A stretch of 64,000 nucleotides of DNA from Klebsiella aerogenes. Its GTDB lineage: Bacteria; Pseudomonadota; Gammaproteobacteria; Enterobacterales; Enterobacteriaceae. Under the pieces are notes generated by a model, which saw nothing but the letters and a program-made list of their open reading frames with translations, made no database searches and had not been told where the DNA came from. The position numbers and the translations under genes are program-made. The stretch is taken from the NCBI GenBank assembly GCA_029027985.1, contig CP119076.1, positions 4,214,422-4,278,421 of the forward strand, written 5' to 3'. Position 1 is the first letter of the stretch. Every line of letters starts with the position of its first letter. Of this stretch, positions 1-7,042 are shown piece after piece.

Positions 1-294
1 GACGACGATGATGACGCTAAAGAGGTCAGAGACGCTATAGATGAGCTGAAGGGTAACAACTTCACCACAGAGAGCGATGCGTATCATGCCCTCGATAGCG
101 CCTATTTTCCAGGCAATGTCAGTGCATTCGACATCTGGGATGGTATTGAAGGTCTCCAGGCGTACAGCGTCCACTATCTCTGGGTCTGTTATGCGATTGT
201 GTGGGGAGTTGAGCGTTACCGCACCGCCAAACTGACGGACAAAGCAATCAATACTTTGCTGGCCTTTCAGTTCGTTAACATGAAAAAGGAGTAA
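1..294 (+). CDS. Hypothetical phage early protein (5' end missing)
   Basis: An open frame runs from the first base to a TAA at 292-294, giving 97 residues with no start in view. The visible part begins with a run of five Asp and ends in FVNMKKE. It has a mixed hydrophobic stretch near the middle (YSVHYLWVCYAIVWGV) that could be one membrane-associated helix or a buried core helix. The next gene starts 3 bases after the stop, so it belongs to the early/middle operon. I do not recognise the family. Confidence 0.6.
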   Translation, partial: DDDDDAKEVRDAIDELKGNNFTTESDAYHALDSAYFPGNVSAFDIWDGIEGLQAYSVHYLWVCYAIVWGVERYRTAKLTDKAINTLLAFQFVNMKKE

Positions 295-296
295 TT

Positions 297-536
297 ATGA
301 GTCGGGAATATATTTCTACCGTCATGGGCAATGTTATTACCGATGCACTTGCGGTACATCTTGACCGGTTAGAGCTTCAAATAAACGAAGAACTCAAATC
401 CAGTAATTACATGATTACTTCTGAGCTAGCTAAAAATGCAGCAAACATCGAGTATTTGCGTACGCATATTGTAGTTAATCAGCGGGTAGAGTTATTTCAA
501 CTAGGGGATGACGATGATGAAGAGTCTCCTGCGTAA
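297..536 (+). CDS. Hypothetical phage early protein, 79 aa
   Basis: The ORF starts at an ATG three bases after the preceding stop, with AAGGAG at 286-291 as ribosome site. The protein is small and acidic, mostly predicted helix, and ends in an Asp/Glu-rich tail (DDDDEESPA). It overlaps the next gene by about 23 bases. No known domain is recognised. Its place between the transposition genes (outside the window) and gemA matches the block of short accessory early genes in Mu-like phages. Confidence 0.6.
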   Translation: MSREYISTVMGNVITDALAVHLDRLELQINEELKSSNYMITSELAKNAANIEYLRTHIVVNQRVELFQLGDDDDEESPA

Positions 537-732
537 TATGACCGCCGGTAACTTTAACCGGCGTTATCCGGTGGGCTCCCGTTTCCGGTATTACATCGTT
601 CCCGGGATGCCTGAAGTAGAAGAAGTCGTCACCACCTCTGAAGCCTGGCATGTACGCAGCGGCCGGCTGGTCGTCCGGGTTGCCGGGAAAATCGGGGGCG
701 TGTCGGTTAATAAACTCGAACCCATTCAGTGA
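514..732 (+). CDS. Hypothetical phage early protein, about 72 aa
   Basis: A basic protein with the look of a small beta-barrel (GSRFRYY, EVEEVVTTSEAW, GRLVVRVAGKIGGVSV). An ATG at 508 also exists, but AGGGG at 503-507 is directly against it and better spaced for the ATG at 514. The gene overlaps the end of the preceding one, which suggests translational coupling. Short proteins of this kind sit just upstream of gemA in other Mu-like phages. I cannot name a function. Confidence 0.55.
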   Translation: MMKSLLRNMTAGNFNRRYPVGSRFRYYIVPGMPEVEEVVTTSEAWHVRSGRLVVRVAGKIGGVSVNKLEPIQ

Positions 733-791
733 GTCATTCTTGCAGGCACTTTGCGGAGTGCCTGCCGTAATGGCAACCAACAGGAGGTAAT

Positions 792-1268
792 ATGTCCACT
801 CCAGCAAAACGCGGCCTTATCGGGGCCATCAAAGCCGGTCAGGCTCATCTGGGCTGGGATGACGCGACATATCGCGCTGTTCTGGCCCGCCTGTGTAACG
901 GCAAAACCTCATCCACAAAATGTTCTCTCGACGAACTGCAGGCCGTGCGTGAATACATGCATGAGCAGGGCTTCCCCCGCCAGTCAGCCCGTCACGGCAA
1001 GCGGCCAAATGTGGCCCGTTCGCGCAAAACGATGCTCAGCAAAATTGAAGCTTTGCTTGCAGATGCAAAACGCCCGTGGAATTATGCCGAGAAAATGTGC
1101 GATCATATGTTTCAGGTAAAGCGTGTGGAATGGTTGACGGATGAACAGTTAACCAAGCTGATGCAGGCGCTGGCCATAGACGCAAAACGGCGTAAAAAAC
1201 GGGAGACAACAGATGAATCTGCAACAGGTGACAGAACTACTGCCCCCGGCAGTAATACAGATAGCTGA
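792..1268 (+). CDS. gemA: GemA-like regulatory protein (Gp16/DUF1018 family)
   Basis: The N-terminus (KRGLIGAIKAGQAHLGWDDATYRAVLARL) is typical of the Gp16/GemA family of Mu-like phages. In Mu, GemA is an early protein reported to alter host gene expression and DNA supercoiling; its mechanism here is unknown. The start at 792 has a strong AGGAGG at 782-787. At 158 residues the length is normal for the family. Its 3' end overlaps the mor-like gene by 56 bases, the same coupling as gemA-mor in Mu, so the two are almost certainly co-expressed. Confidence 0.85.
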   Translation: MSTPAKRGLIGAIKAGQAHLGWDDATYRAVLARLCNGKTSSTKCSLDELQAVREYMHEQGFPRQSARHGKRPNVARSRKTMLSKIEALLADAKRPWNYAEKMCDHMFQVKRVEWLTDEQLTKLMQALAIDAKRRKKRETTDESATGDRTTAPGSNTDS

Positions 1269-1647
1269 CCTGATTGGCTTCCCGGCCACCGAGCAGCTGC
1301 TATCCGCGTTCGGTGGTACCACTTTCCCGATTGGTAAAGGTCTCCGCGCTCTCGGCGCTAACCGCGCCGCTCTTCTCCGCGATACCATCGGCGACCACAA
1401 TACCCAACTCCTGATCAAAAACTTTGGCGGTGAGGTGCTTTATCTTCCTCGTTGCGATCGGGCGTTACGTGAGTTGCGTAACCGTCGGTTCCTGGCTGAG
1501 TTTGACACCGTTCGTCAGGATGGGACGTCTTCACTGATGGCCATGACTCTGCTATGCCCGCGTTATGGTTTTAGTGATCGCTTTGGATGGGAATTGCTTA
1601 GCAAACGTAGGCAAGATTTATCAACCAGACAACAAGCACTTTTTTAA
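1213..1647 (+). CDS. mor: Mor/C-family transcription activator
   Basis: The 144-residue protein has the Mor family pattern: an N-terminal dimerisation helix region (LLPPAVIQIADLIGFPATEQLLSAFGG), a short beta-strand segment (GEVLYLPR) and a C-terminal helix-turn-helix. Mor activates the middle promoter of Mu and its relative C activates the late promoters; both bind dyads as dimers. Only one member of the family is visible here, so it may serve the late promoters directly (dyads at 2163, 10591 and 22218). The start has GGGAG at 1201-1205. It lies inside the end of gemA, as in Mu. Family assignment is firm; which of Mor or C it acts as is inference. Confidence 0.85.
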   Translation: MNLQQVTELLPPAVIQIADLIGFPATEQLLSAFGGTTFPIGKGLRALGANRAALLRDTIGDHNTQLLIKNFGGEVLYLPRCDRALRELRNRRFLAEFDTVRQDGTSSLMAMTLLCPRYGFSDRFGWELLSKRRQDLSTRQQALF

Positions 1648-1658
1648 AGGTTAATAAA

Positions 1659-2156
1659 ATGGAATTTTTAGTAGCACTGATTATTTTTGGACTTTCTGTC
1701 GCAGTGTACAAAGATGCTCTTGCGAAGAATATTGCACGTCCGGCACGATGGGGTATTGGCGTAGCTTTTATTTTTATTATTTTTTTACCCCTGTATCTTT
1801 TTAAACGAAAAAAAATAGCAGGTTCTGCTCTGGAGATTACAGACGCTCCGGGTATACAGGGAGGGAAAAATCTTAACCCCTTTGCCGCTTACATTTTGAT
1901 GTTCGTACTGTCTTTTATTGGGCCTTTTTTGGGTTTTGTCAAAGGTGATCTTCCTGGATGTAACTCGCCAGAAGTAGCCAGCGTCATTACCAAGCTTCTA
2001 AATGGTCAACAATTTAGCGATGCGGCACAGGTTAGTTACGATAAGGTAGATGAAATTAGACACTGTAACCTCACAACGTCAGAGCAAGTTTTTTCCTACA
2101 CAGTCAAATGGTACAGTGAAGATAAAGATCAGTTCGTTGTTAAATTCGATAATTAA
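1659..2156 (+). CDS. Membrane protein of unknown function, 165 aa (moron-like)
   Basis: There are three hydrophobic stretches (about residues 1-20, 28-48 and 74-92), the first two separated by a short charged loop, followed by a soluble C-terminal domain of about 70 residues with two Cys. The composition is clearly more AT-rich than the flanking phage genes, with many AAA, ATT and TTT codons. This suggests a recently acquired accessory gene between the activator and the lysis cassette. It could be a lysogenic-conversion or superinfection-exclusion protein, or a holin/antiholin, but nothing in the sequence decides between these. The spacer is 11 bases with AAAGG as a weak ribosome site. Confidence 0.6.
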   Translation: MEFLVALIIFGLSVAVYKDALAKNIARPARWGIGVAFIFIIFLPLYLFKRKKIAGSALEITDAPGIQGGKNLNPFAAYILMFVLSFIGPFLGFVKGDLPGCNSPEVASVITKLLNGQQFSDAAQVSYDKVDEIRHCNLTTSEQVFSYTVKWYSEDKDQFVVKFDN

Positions 2157-2160
2157 ACCC

Positions 2161-2212
2161 ACTGAACCCCTTCACCTGATTCCCTGATCCCCCTCCCGCG
2201 ATACTGACACCA
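2161..2212 (+). promoter_or_regulatory. Candidate late promoter upstream of the endolysin gene
   Basis: The dyad TGAA-CCCC-TTCA at 2163-2174 is followed by GATACT at 2200-2205. If the dyad centre (2168.5) is at -43.5, as for Mor at the Mu middle promoter, the start is at 2212 and GATACT falls exactly at -12 to -7. The same arrangement recurs before gene I and gene 46. No -35 hexamer is evident, as expected of an activator-dependent promoter. Confidence 0.6.
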
Positions 2213-2236
2213 CCTTTATTTTCCGTGGTGTCAGTA
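2202..2236 (+). promoter_or_regulatory. 12-bp perfect inverted repeat over the endolysin ribosome site
   Basis: TACTGACACCAC (2202-2213) and GTGGTGTCAGTA (2225-2236) are exact reverse complements around an 11-base T-rich loop, ending one base before the endolysin ATG. The only plausible ribosome site, GGTG at 2227-2230, is in the right arm. The predicted late start (2212) lies at the edge of the left arm, so only read-through RNA would form the stem. Confidence 0.7.
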
Positions 2237-2237
2237 C

Positions 2238-2891
2238 ATGAATCTCAACGACTTCCAGCGTGCCGCCGGCATTACGCAACAGCGAGCGCAGCAATGGCTT
2301 GATCCGCTGAATGCGGCCATGGCCGAATTCTTTATCAATACCCCGTTGCGTCAGGCTGGCTTTATCGCGCAGCTCGGCCATGAAAGCACCCGTTTTGCCG
2401 TCATCAGCGAAAACCTGAACTACCGTGACGCTGCGCGTCTGGCGCTGATTTTTCGCTCTGACTTCGACAGCAATAAAAACCGCAAGATTGATCCGGCTGA
2501 GCTGGAGTTTGCCAAGGGCTTTGTCGGTAAACCGCAGGCCACAGCTAACTTTGTCTATGCCAACCAGGGCGGGAACGGCCCGGAATCCTCCGGCGACGGC
2601 TGGCGCTATCGCGGCCGTGGCCTAATTCAGGTCACCCTCAAAAACAACTATCGGGCCTGCGGGCAGGCGCTGGGGCTGGACCTGCTGAACAATCCCGACC
2701 TGTTACTTGAACCGGTGAATGCCTCCCGTTCTGCCGCCTGGTACTGGTATCAGCACGGCTGTAATGCGCCGGCGGATGCGGCCAACGTGGTCGAAGTCAC
2801 GCGCAAGATTAACCCCGCGCTGGTCGGACTTAACGACCGCGCCATGCTCTTCGAGAAAGCCCGGAGGGCGTTATGTCCCTCAAAGAACTGA
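2238..2891 (+). CDS. Endolysin, glycoside hydrolase family 19 (chitinase-like lysozyme)
   Basis: This 217-residue protein degrades peptidoglycan at lysis. The GH19 signatures are clear: QLGHESTRF with the likely catalytic Glu49, the YRGRGLIQVT segment and the SAAWYWYQHGCN region. No signal peptide or signal-anchor is seen, so release through a holin is expected. It is the first gene of the lysis cassette (endolysin, DUF2644 protein, Rz/Rz1), whose members overlap or abut. Translation is probably regulated: the ATG follows a 12-bp inverted repeat and there is no strong purine-rich ribosome site. In Mu the equivalent gene lys is likewise the first gene after a late promoter. Confidence 0.9.
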   Translation: MNLNDFQRAAGITQQRAQQWLDPLNAAMAEFFINTPLRQAGFIAQLGHESTRFAVISENLNYRDAARLALIFRSDFDSNKNRKIDPAELEFAKGFVGKPQATANFVYANQGGNGPESSGDGWRYRGRGLIQVTLKNNYRACGQALGLDLLNNPDLLLEPVNASRSAAWYWYQHGCNAPADAANVVEVTRKINPALVGLNDRAMLFEKARRALCPSKN

Positions 2892-3121
2892 TTTCTAACC
2901 CGTCGGGCCGGCTCAGCACCAGCGACACTATTACGTTTTTTACCTTTCTGGTCACGTCCGCGATCGTCATCTGGTACGGCTACAGCCTGCAGCTGCAGGA
3001 GTGGATGTTTACCGCCTACATCGTCGCGTGGGCGGGCCATAACATCGGGTCAAAACTGGTGGCCATGAAGCGCGATCAGCCTGCCACCGGTACAAACGGA
3101 GGTTCTCCTGATGGTCAGTAA
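2873..3121 (+). CDS. DUF2644-type small membrane protein, holin candidate
   Basis: The protein has 82 residues, with a short N-terminal cytoplasmic part and two hydrophobic segments (FFTFLVTSAIVIWYGYSL and WMFTAYIVAWAGHNIG), then a basic tail. This shape and its position between endolysin and spanin genes fit a class II holin. The family usually appears as DUF2644 in Mu-like phages, and holin function is inferred. It overlaps the end of the endolysin gene, with GGAGG just upstream of its ATG, and its own end overlaps the start of the Rz gene. Confidence 0.7.
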   Translation: MSLKELISNPSGRLSTSDTITFFTFLVTSAIVIWYGYSLQLQEWMFTAYIVAWAGHNIGSKLVAMKRDQPATGTNGGSPDGQ

Positions 3122-3746
3122 ACTCTGGACGCTGGTTAAACCGCTGCTCCCCTGGCTGGTTGCTATAGCGCTGATTCTGTTTGCGGGGATCTGGATTGGT
3201 ATTCAGGTATGCGCCAGCCAGATGCGTGGAGATGTACAGACGGCGAACAACGCGACGGCGACCGTCCAGAAGGCGTTCGACGATTACAAGATTGAGCGCG
3301 AAAAAACGGATGCCGATCAGGCCAGGCAGAACCAGTCACAGCTGCAGGCTCAGGTAAATCTTGCTGAACACTACCGCCAGCAGGCGGACAAATTGTCCGG
3401 GGAGCTGCTGGCCAAAGGCAAAGCGCTGACGATCGCACAGCAAAAACTGAAGGAAAAAATTGATGAACTCGCACGCAAAGATGGTGTTGGCTGGACTGGC
3501 ATCGGTCCTGGCGCTTTGTGCCTGTACCAGCAGAACCTCGGCTATCCAGCCGGACCCGGTTGTAGTCAATACCTGTCAGCAGCCAACAGCGGAAATGCTG
3601 GATATTCCGGCGATGCCGGCAGCGCCGGCGGCGGACTCTCTCCCCGGGGAATCCTCGGCCACAGCAACGAATACGGCGAATGGTGCCAGCTCATCCGCAA
3701 CAAACTGAACACCATCCGCCAGCTCTACGGTAAGGAGCCACAATGA
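3111..3746 (+). CDS. Rz-like inner-membrane spanin (i-spanin)
   Basis: An N-terminal transmembrane anchor (PWLVAIALILFAGIWIGIQV) is followed by a long helical, Gln/Lys/Glu-rich periplasmic domain with coiled-coil character, the standard i-spanin plan. Spanins fuse inner and outer membranes in the last step of lysis. The C-terminal third changes character to Gly/Ala/Pro-rich, because the DNA there also encodes the Rz1 lipoprotein in the +1 frame (3463-3708). The start at 3111 has GGAGG upstream and overlaps the holin-like gene. At 211 residues it is somewhat longer than lambda Rz. Confidence 0.8.
   Translation: MVSKLWTLVKPLLPWLVAIALILFAGIWIGIQVCASQMRGDVQTANNATATVQKAFDDYKIEREKTDADQARQNQSQLQAQVNLAEHYRQQADKLSGELLAKGKALTIAQQKLKEKIDELARKDGVGWTGIGPGALCLYQQNLGYPAGPGCSQYLSAANSGNAGYSGDAGSAGGGLSPRGILGHSNEYGEWCQLIRNKLNTIRQLYGKEPQ
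3463..3708 (+). CDS. Rz1-like outer-membrane lipoprotein (o-spanin), nested in Rz
   Basis: This 81-residue product is read in a different frame from Rz and lies wholly inside it. It has a short signal peptide with a lipobox ending in L-C-A-C (near residue 20) and then a small Pro/Ala/Ser-rich periplasmic part, as in lambda Rz1. The ATG at 3463 follows AGGA at 3451-3454 at good spacing; a TTG one codon earlier is less likely. Embedded Rz1 genes are common in phages of enterobacteria. The partner is the surrounding Rz. Confidence 0.8.
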   Translation: MNSHAKMVLAGLASVLALCACTSRTSAIQPDPVVVNTCQQPTAEMLDIPAMPAAPAADSLPGESSATATNTANGASSSATN

Positions 3747-3988
3747 ACCCAGACCAGCTTTACCAGTTACTTCTCGGTCTTGTCACGTTGTTCGGCGGTA
3801 TCTGGATCCGCCGCCTGCAGCTCGATATCCGCGATCTGGAAGAATCGGTTGACCGTATCAGAACCGAATACCAGCGCCGGGACGATGCCTCGCGTGATTA
3901 CAGCCTGGTATCGGACAACATCCGGGACATCAAGAACTCACTGAACCGCATCCTCGACAAACTGGACAAGAAGGCAGACAGGACATGA
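3743..3988 (+). CDS. Small phage protein with membrane anchor and coiled coil (DUF2730-like)
   Basis: The 81-residue protein has one N-terminal hydrophobic segment (LYQLLLGLVTLFGGIWI) and then a highly charged helix likely to form a coiled coil (DIRDLEESVDRIRTEYQRRD). It resembles the DUF2730 proteins found at this place in Mu-like genomes, between lysis and terminase genes. Its start overlaps the Rz stop and has AAGGAG upstream. Function is unknown; a role in lysis or morphogenesis is only suggested by position. Confidence 0.55.
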   Translation: MNPDQLYQLLLGLVTLFGGIWIRRLQLDIRDLEESVDRIRTEYQRRDDASRDYSLVSDNIRDIKNSLNRILDKLDKKADRT

Positions 3989-4299
3989 AGGCCAGACAAA
4001 AGCGGCGGCAGCGTCGTATTACCACAGCAAACGTGACGCCGTCGGTCAGGCTGGCCAGCGATGACCCGTTAATGCTTCTGCAGCAGTTGCTGACGGAACA
4101 GCGCCGGCCGTTCTCCCCCGACATCATGCCGGAGCTGGAGAAAATATCCGGGGCGGTGATGCGTATCGATCGGCGTATTGATGCGATGGAAAGCCGGGTT
4201 ATCCGTCAGGGTGCTATCTCCGGCGGGCTGACCGGGGCGCTGTCGGGCGGGCTGGTCGTGACGACCATTTCCTTAATCAAGGCCAAGATGGGGTTCTGA
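3985..4299 (+). CDS. Hypothetical phage protein, 104 aa, C-terminal membrane segment
   Basis: The N-terminal part is very basic (KARQKRRQRRITT), the middle is helical and charged, and the C-terminus holds a Gly-rich hydrophobic segment (GAISGGLTGALSGGLVVTTISLI). The ATG overlaps the previous stop by four bases (ATGA). The one-segment design and position suggest it works with the preceding protein. No family is recognised. Confidence 0.55.
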   Translation: MKARQKRRQRRITTANVTPSVRLASDDPLMLLQQLLTEQRRPFSPDIMPELEKISGAVMRIDRRIDAMESRVIRQGAISGGLTGALSGGLVVTTISLIKAKMGF

Positions 4300-4300
4300 T

Positions 4301-4801
4301 ATGGCGCATCCGCCCGAGACAAGGGAAAAAGTACGGCGGCTTTATATTCAGAGCCAGCTGTCCCTGCAGATCGTTTCTTCGCAATGCGGCGTCAGTTTTG
4401 CGACGGCCGCCCGCTGGAAGAAAGACGCGCAGGACAGCGGCGACGACTGGGACAAGCTCCGTGCCGCGAACGTGCTGGCGGGTAATGGTATGGAGGACGT
4501 CGGCCGGGCCATCCTGATGGGGTTGCTGGTCCAGTATCAGACCACCATTGAACAGCTCAACGTTGATTCACAGCTGCCACCACAGGCCCGGGTTGAGCTG
4601 CTGGCCAGTCTCAGTGATGCCTTCAACAAAGCGACGGTGGCGAGCAAGCGCGTTTTGCCGGAGACCTCGCAACTGGCCACGGCAATGGAAGTGCTGACGA
4701 TGCTCAGTACCTTCATCAGTGAAAAATACCCTAAGCATATGGAAGCCTTTGTCCAGGTGCTGGAACCCTTTGGTAATGAGGTGCAAAAACACTATGGCTG
4801 A
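4301..4801 (+). CDS. DUF1804 protein, putative small terminase subunit
   Basis: The N-terminus is a helix-turn-helix of the kind used by terminase small subunits (YIQSQLSLQIVSSQCGVSFATAARWKKDAQ, about residues 15-45), followed by a long helical domain for oligomerisation. At 166 residues it matches the DUF1804 family of Mu-like phages. The protein would recognise phage DNA at the packaging start and present it to the large subunit, encoded 0.5 kb downstream. It starts one base after the preceding stop and overlaps the following small gene by eight bases. Confidence 0.75.
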   Translation: MAHPPETREKVRRLYIQSQLSLQIVSSQCGVSFATAARWKKDAQDSGDDWDKLRAANVLAGNGMEDVGRAILMGLLVQYQTTIEQLNVDSQLPPQARVELLASLSDAFNKATVASKRVLPETSQLATAMEVLTMLSTFISEKYPKHMEAFVQVLEPFGNEVQKHYG

Positions 4802-5003
4802 CAAATTAATCCGGGTGAATTCCCGCGTCAGCGTGATGGCCAGCCAGGTGGCTTACGTCATCGCGCCGGAGTTTAAGGATCGTATCGACGTTCACCTGCT
4901 CGATGGCCGCGTTGAAGAGCTGGAATACTCTATGCGTAACGAACGCTGGAGCGCTAAAGACCGCTTTGAACAGGCTGTTAACGACGCTTTAAAGGGGGAA
5001 TAA
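4794..5003 (+). CDS. Hypothetical phage protein, 69 aa
   Basis: The frame can be opened as far up as 4719, but the ATG at 4794 overlaps the DUF1804 stop and gives a compact protein (MADKLIRVNSRVSVMASQ). It is acidic in the second half (EELEYSMRNERWSAKDRFEQAVNDAL). No domain is recognised. Its place between the small terminase candidate and the DUF6527 gene makes a packaging or head role possible. Confidence 0.55.
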   Translation: MADKLIRVNSRVSVMASQVAYVIAPEFKDRIDVHLLDGRVEELEYSMRNERWSAKDRFEQAVNDALKGE

Positions 5004-5006
5004 ATC

Positions 5007-5336
5007 ATGTTTATTTCCGCCGTTGTGAAAAATGTGTCTCACGATCGCCTGTCTTTCATCTGCCCGGGCTGCGGTTTTCCCCATCAGGTGACCATTGGCC
5101 AGGGCGACGGCCCGCGCTGGGACTGGAGCCATGATTATGTTCGCCCGACTTTTAACCCCAGTATCCTGGTGACCTGGGAAGAGCCGAGCGATAACCCGGC
5201 ATTTTTTGATGACCGGGCTAAGGACCAGCACCGTGTCTGTCACAGTTTTGTGCGCGATGGCCTTATCCAGTATCTGGCGGACTGCACGCACGAACTGGCC
5301 GGGCAGACGGTCCCGCTTTCGCGTATCGGGGAATAA
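5007..5336 (+). CDS. DUF6527-type zinc-binding protein
   Basis: A CPGCGFPH motif near residue 20 and a later CHSFVRDGLIQYLADCTH segment supply Cys and His residues for a metal site. The WDWSHDYVRPTFNPSI stretch is characteristic of a widespread family (DUF6527) that is sometimes mislabelled as ammonia monooxygenase in phage annotations. The family occurs in phage and mobile-element genomes, and its function is not known to me. At 109 residues it is complete. It lies immediately before the large terminase gene, with AAAGGGGG as ribosome site. Confidence 0.65.
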   Translation: MFISAVVKNVSHDRLSFICPGCGFPHQVTIGQGDGPRWDWSHDYVRPTFNPSILVTWEEPSDNPAFFDDRAKDQHRVCHSFVRDGLIQYLADCTHELAGQTVPLSRIGE

Positions 5337-5338
5337 CT

Positions 5339-7042
5339 GTGGCGCGTAAAAAGAATGTCTCCCTGAACAAAAAGGAGTTTGAGGCCCAGCTCAACGAGCT
5401 GGCCGCATCGCTGCGCCGGTCCATCGAGGCGGAACAGGTCGGCTTTGACCCGTCTCAGGAGGCCGTCAATCAGCGCCGTGAGGCGGTCAGGGATCCGGTT
5501 AACGGCTTTCGTTACTTCGTGCAGAATTACTTCCCGCACTATATCCGCCATAAAGATGAGTCGGAGCTGCATAAGTTCCTGTTTCAGCGTCTGCCTGAAA
5601 TCGTCACCTCGACCGTCAGTCAGCAGGATGCCATAGCGGCCCCGCGCGGTGAGGCCAAATCGACCATTGTCAGCCAGCTCTGTACGCTTTGGTGCATCAT
5701 CCTGGAGCTGAAAAAATACCCGGTCATCATCATGGACAGTATCGACCAGGCGTATCCGATGCTGGAAGCCATTAAGGCTGAGCTCTGCTGGAACCCGCGT
5801 CTGAAGATGGATTTTCCCGAAGCGTGTGGGGCTGGCCGTGTCTGGCAGATGGGTACCATCCTGACCGCCACCGACATCAAGGTGCAGGTTGCCGGCAGCG
5901 GTAAAAAGCTGCGCGGCCTGCGTCATGGTCCGTATCGTCCCGATCTGGCTGTACTGGATGATATCGAGAACGATGAGCTGGTCCGCAACCCGGACCAGCG
6001 CGACAAGCTGGATAACTGGCTGAAAAAGACCGTCCTGCCGCTGGGTGGCGCGGGGGCCAAGTTCGATGTGATCTACATCGGGACTATTCTGCATTACGAC
6101 TCGGTGCTGTCACGCACCCTGAAGAATCCCCTGTGGAAACGTAAACGCTTTAAAGCGCTGATCACCTGGCCGTCAGACATGACACTGTGGGATAAGTGGG
6201 AAGAAGTCCTGCGTAACAATGACGAGGACGGCGAGCTGCTGGCCCGGGCGTTCTACGATGAACATCGGGAGGCAATGGAAGCCGGCGCGGTAGTTTCCTG
6301 GTCAGCGCGGCCACTCTATACCCTGATGTTGATCCGCGCCCGTGACGGTCACAGCACCTTCGACAGTGAATACCAGAATGACCCGGTCAGCGGCGATGAT
6401 GCGCCGTTCGCCACCTGTATCTCCTTCTGGGTTAACCGGCTGAAGGAATGGTCATTCTTTGGCAGCATCGACCCCAGCCTGGGTAAGAACGGCAATTCCC
6501 GCGACCCGTCGGCGATCCTGGTTGGCGGGTTTAACCGGATGACCGGAGTCCTGGATGTCGTCGAAGCCCGCATCAAAAAGCGTCTGCCGAGCGTGATTAT
6601 CAGCGACACCATCGCGCTACAGCGCGAATACGGATGCCTGTGCTGGTCGGTTGAGGCGGTCCAGTTTCAGGAGTTCCTGCGTACCGAGCTGGTCCGACAG
6701 TCGGCAGAACTCGGGGTCCCGGTACCGGCGATGCCGGTTATTCCGCACTCGGACAAAATCCTGCGTATCGAGTCGCTGCAGCCCTACGTGTTCAACCAAC
6801 TAATTCGGCTCAGCCCGACTCAGGTCACCCTGATAGAGCAGCTCCGCCATTTTCCGATGGCAGACCATGACGATGGCCCGGATGCCCTGCATATGCTCTG
6901 GGCGCTGTGCAATTCCTTTGGGACGCGCGACGGTTTCCGCCACGTTCCTCGCCGGCAGGACGATGACAGAGATGATGACAACAGACATTCAGGCCAGCAG
7001 CGCCAGCGTTCCCGCTCGCGCTTTGGTAACGGAGGATGGTAA
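5339..7042 (+). CDS. Large terminase subunit (Mu gp28-like)
   Basis: The 567-residue protein has an ATPase domain with a deviant P-loop (APRGEAKST, residues 101-109) and a Walker B strand (DLAVLDDIEND, near 203). A C-terminal nuclease domain has acidic residues in SIDPSLG and DDGPDALHML. It pumps DNA into the prohead and cuts it; in Mu-like phages packaging includes flanking host DNA. The start is GTG at 5339, three bases after the preceding stop, and the length agrees with Mu gp28. The C-terminus is a low-complexity Arg/Asp/Gln tail. The stop overlaps the portal ATG by one base. Confidence 0.9.
   Translation: MARKKNVSLNKKEFEAQLNELAASLRRSIEAEQVGFDPSQEAVNQRREAVRDPVNGFRYFVQNYFPHYIRHKDESELHKFLFQRLPEIVTSTVSQQDAIAAPRGEAKSTIVSQLCTLWCIILELKKYPVIIMDSIDQAYPMLEAIKAELCWNPRLKMDFPEACGAGRVWQMGTILTATDIKVQVAGSGKKLRGLRHGPYRPDLAVLDDIENDELVRNPDQRDKLDNWLKKTVLPLGGAGAKFDVIYIGTILHYDSVLSRTLKNPLWKRKRFKALITWPSDMTLWDKWEEVLRNNDEDGELLARAFYDEHREAMEAGAVVSWSARPLYTLMLIRARDGHSTFDSEYQNDPVSGDDAPFATCISFWVNRLKEWSFFGSIDPSLGKNGNSRDPSAILVGGFNRMTGVLDVVEARIKKRLPSVIISDTIALQREYGCLCWSVEAVQFQEFLRTELVRQSAELGVPVPAMPVIPHSDKILRIESLQPYVFNQLIRLSPTQVTLIEQLRHFPMADHDDGPDALHMLWALCNSFGTRDGFRHVPRRQDDDRDDDNRHSGQQRQRSRSRFGNGGW

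Noticed and set aside
5240-6094. 284-codon open frame antisense to the terminase gene
   Set aside because: It is the reverse-strand shadow of a strongly coding GC-rich gene, has no ribosome site and no recognisable domain.
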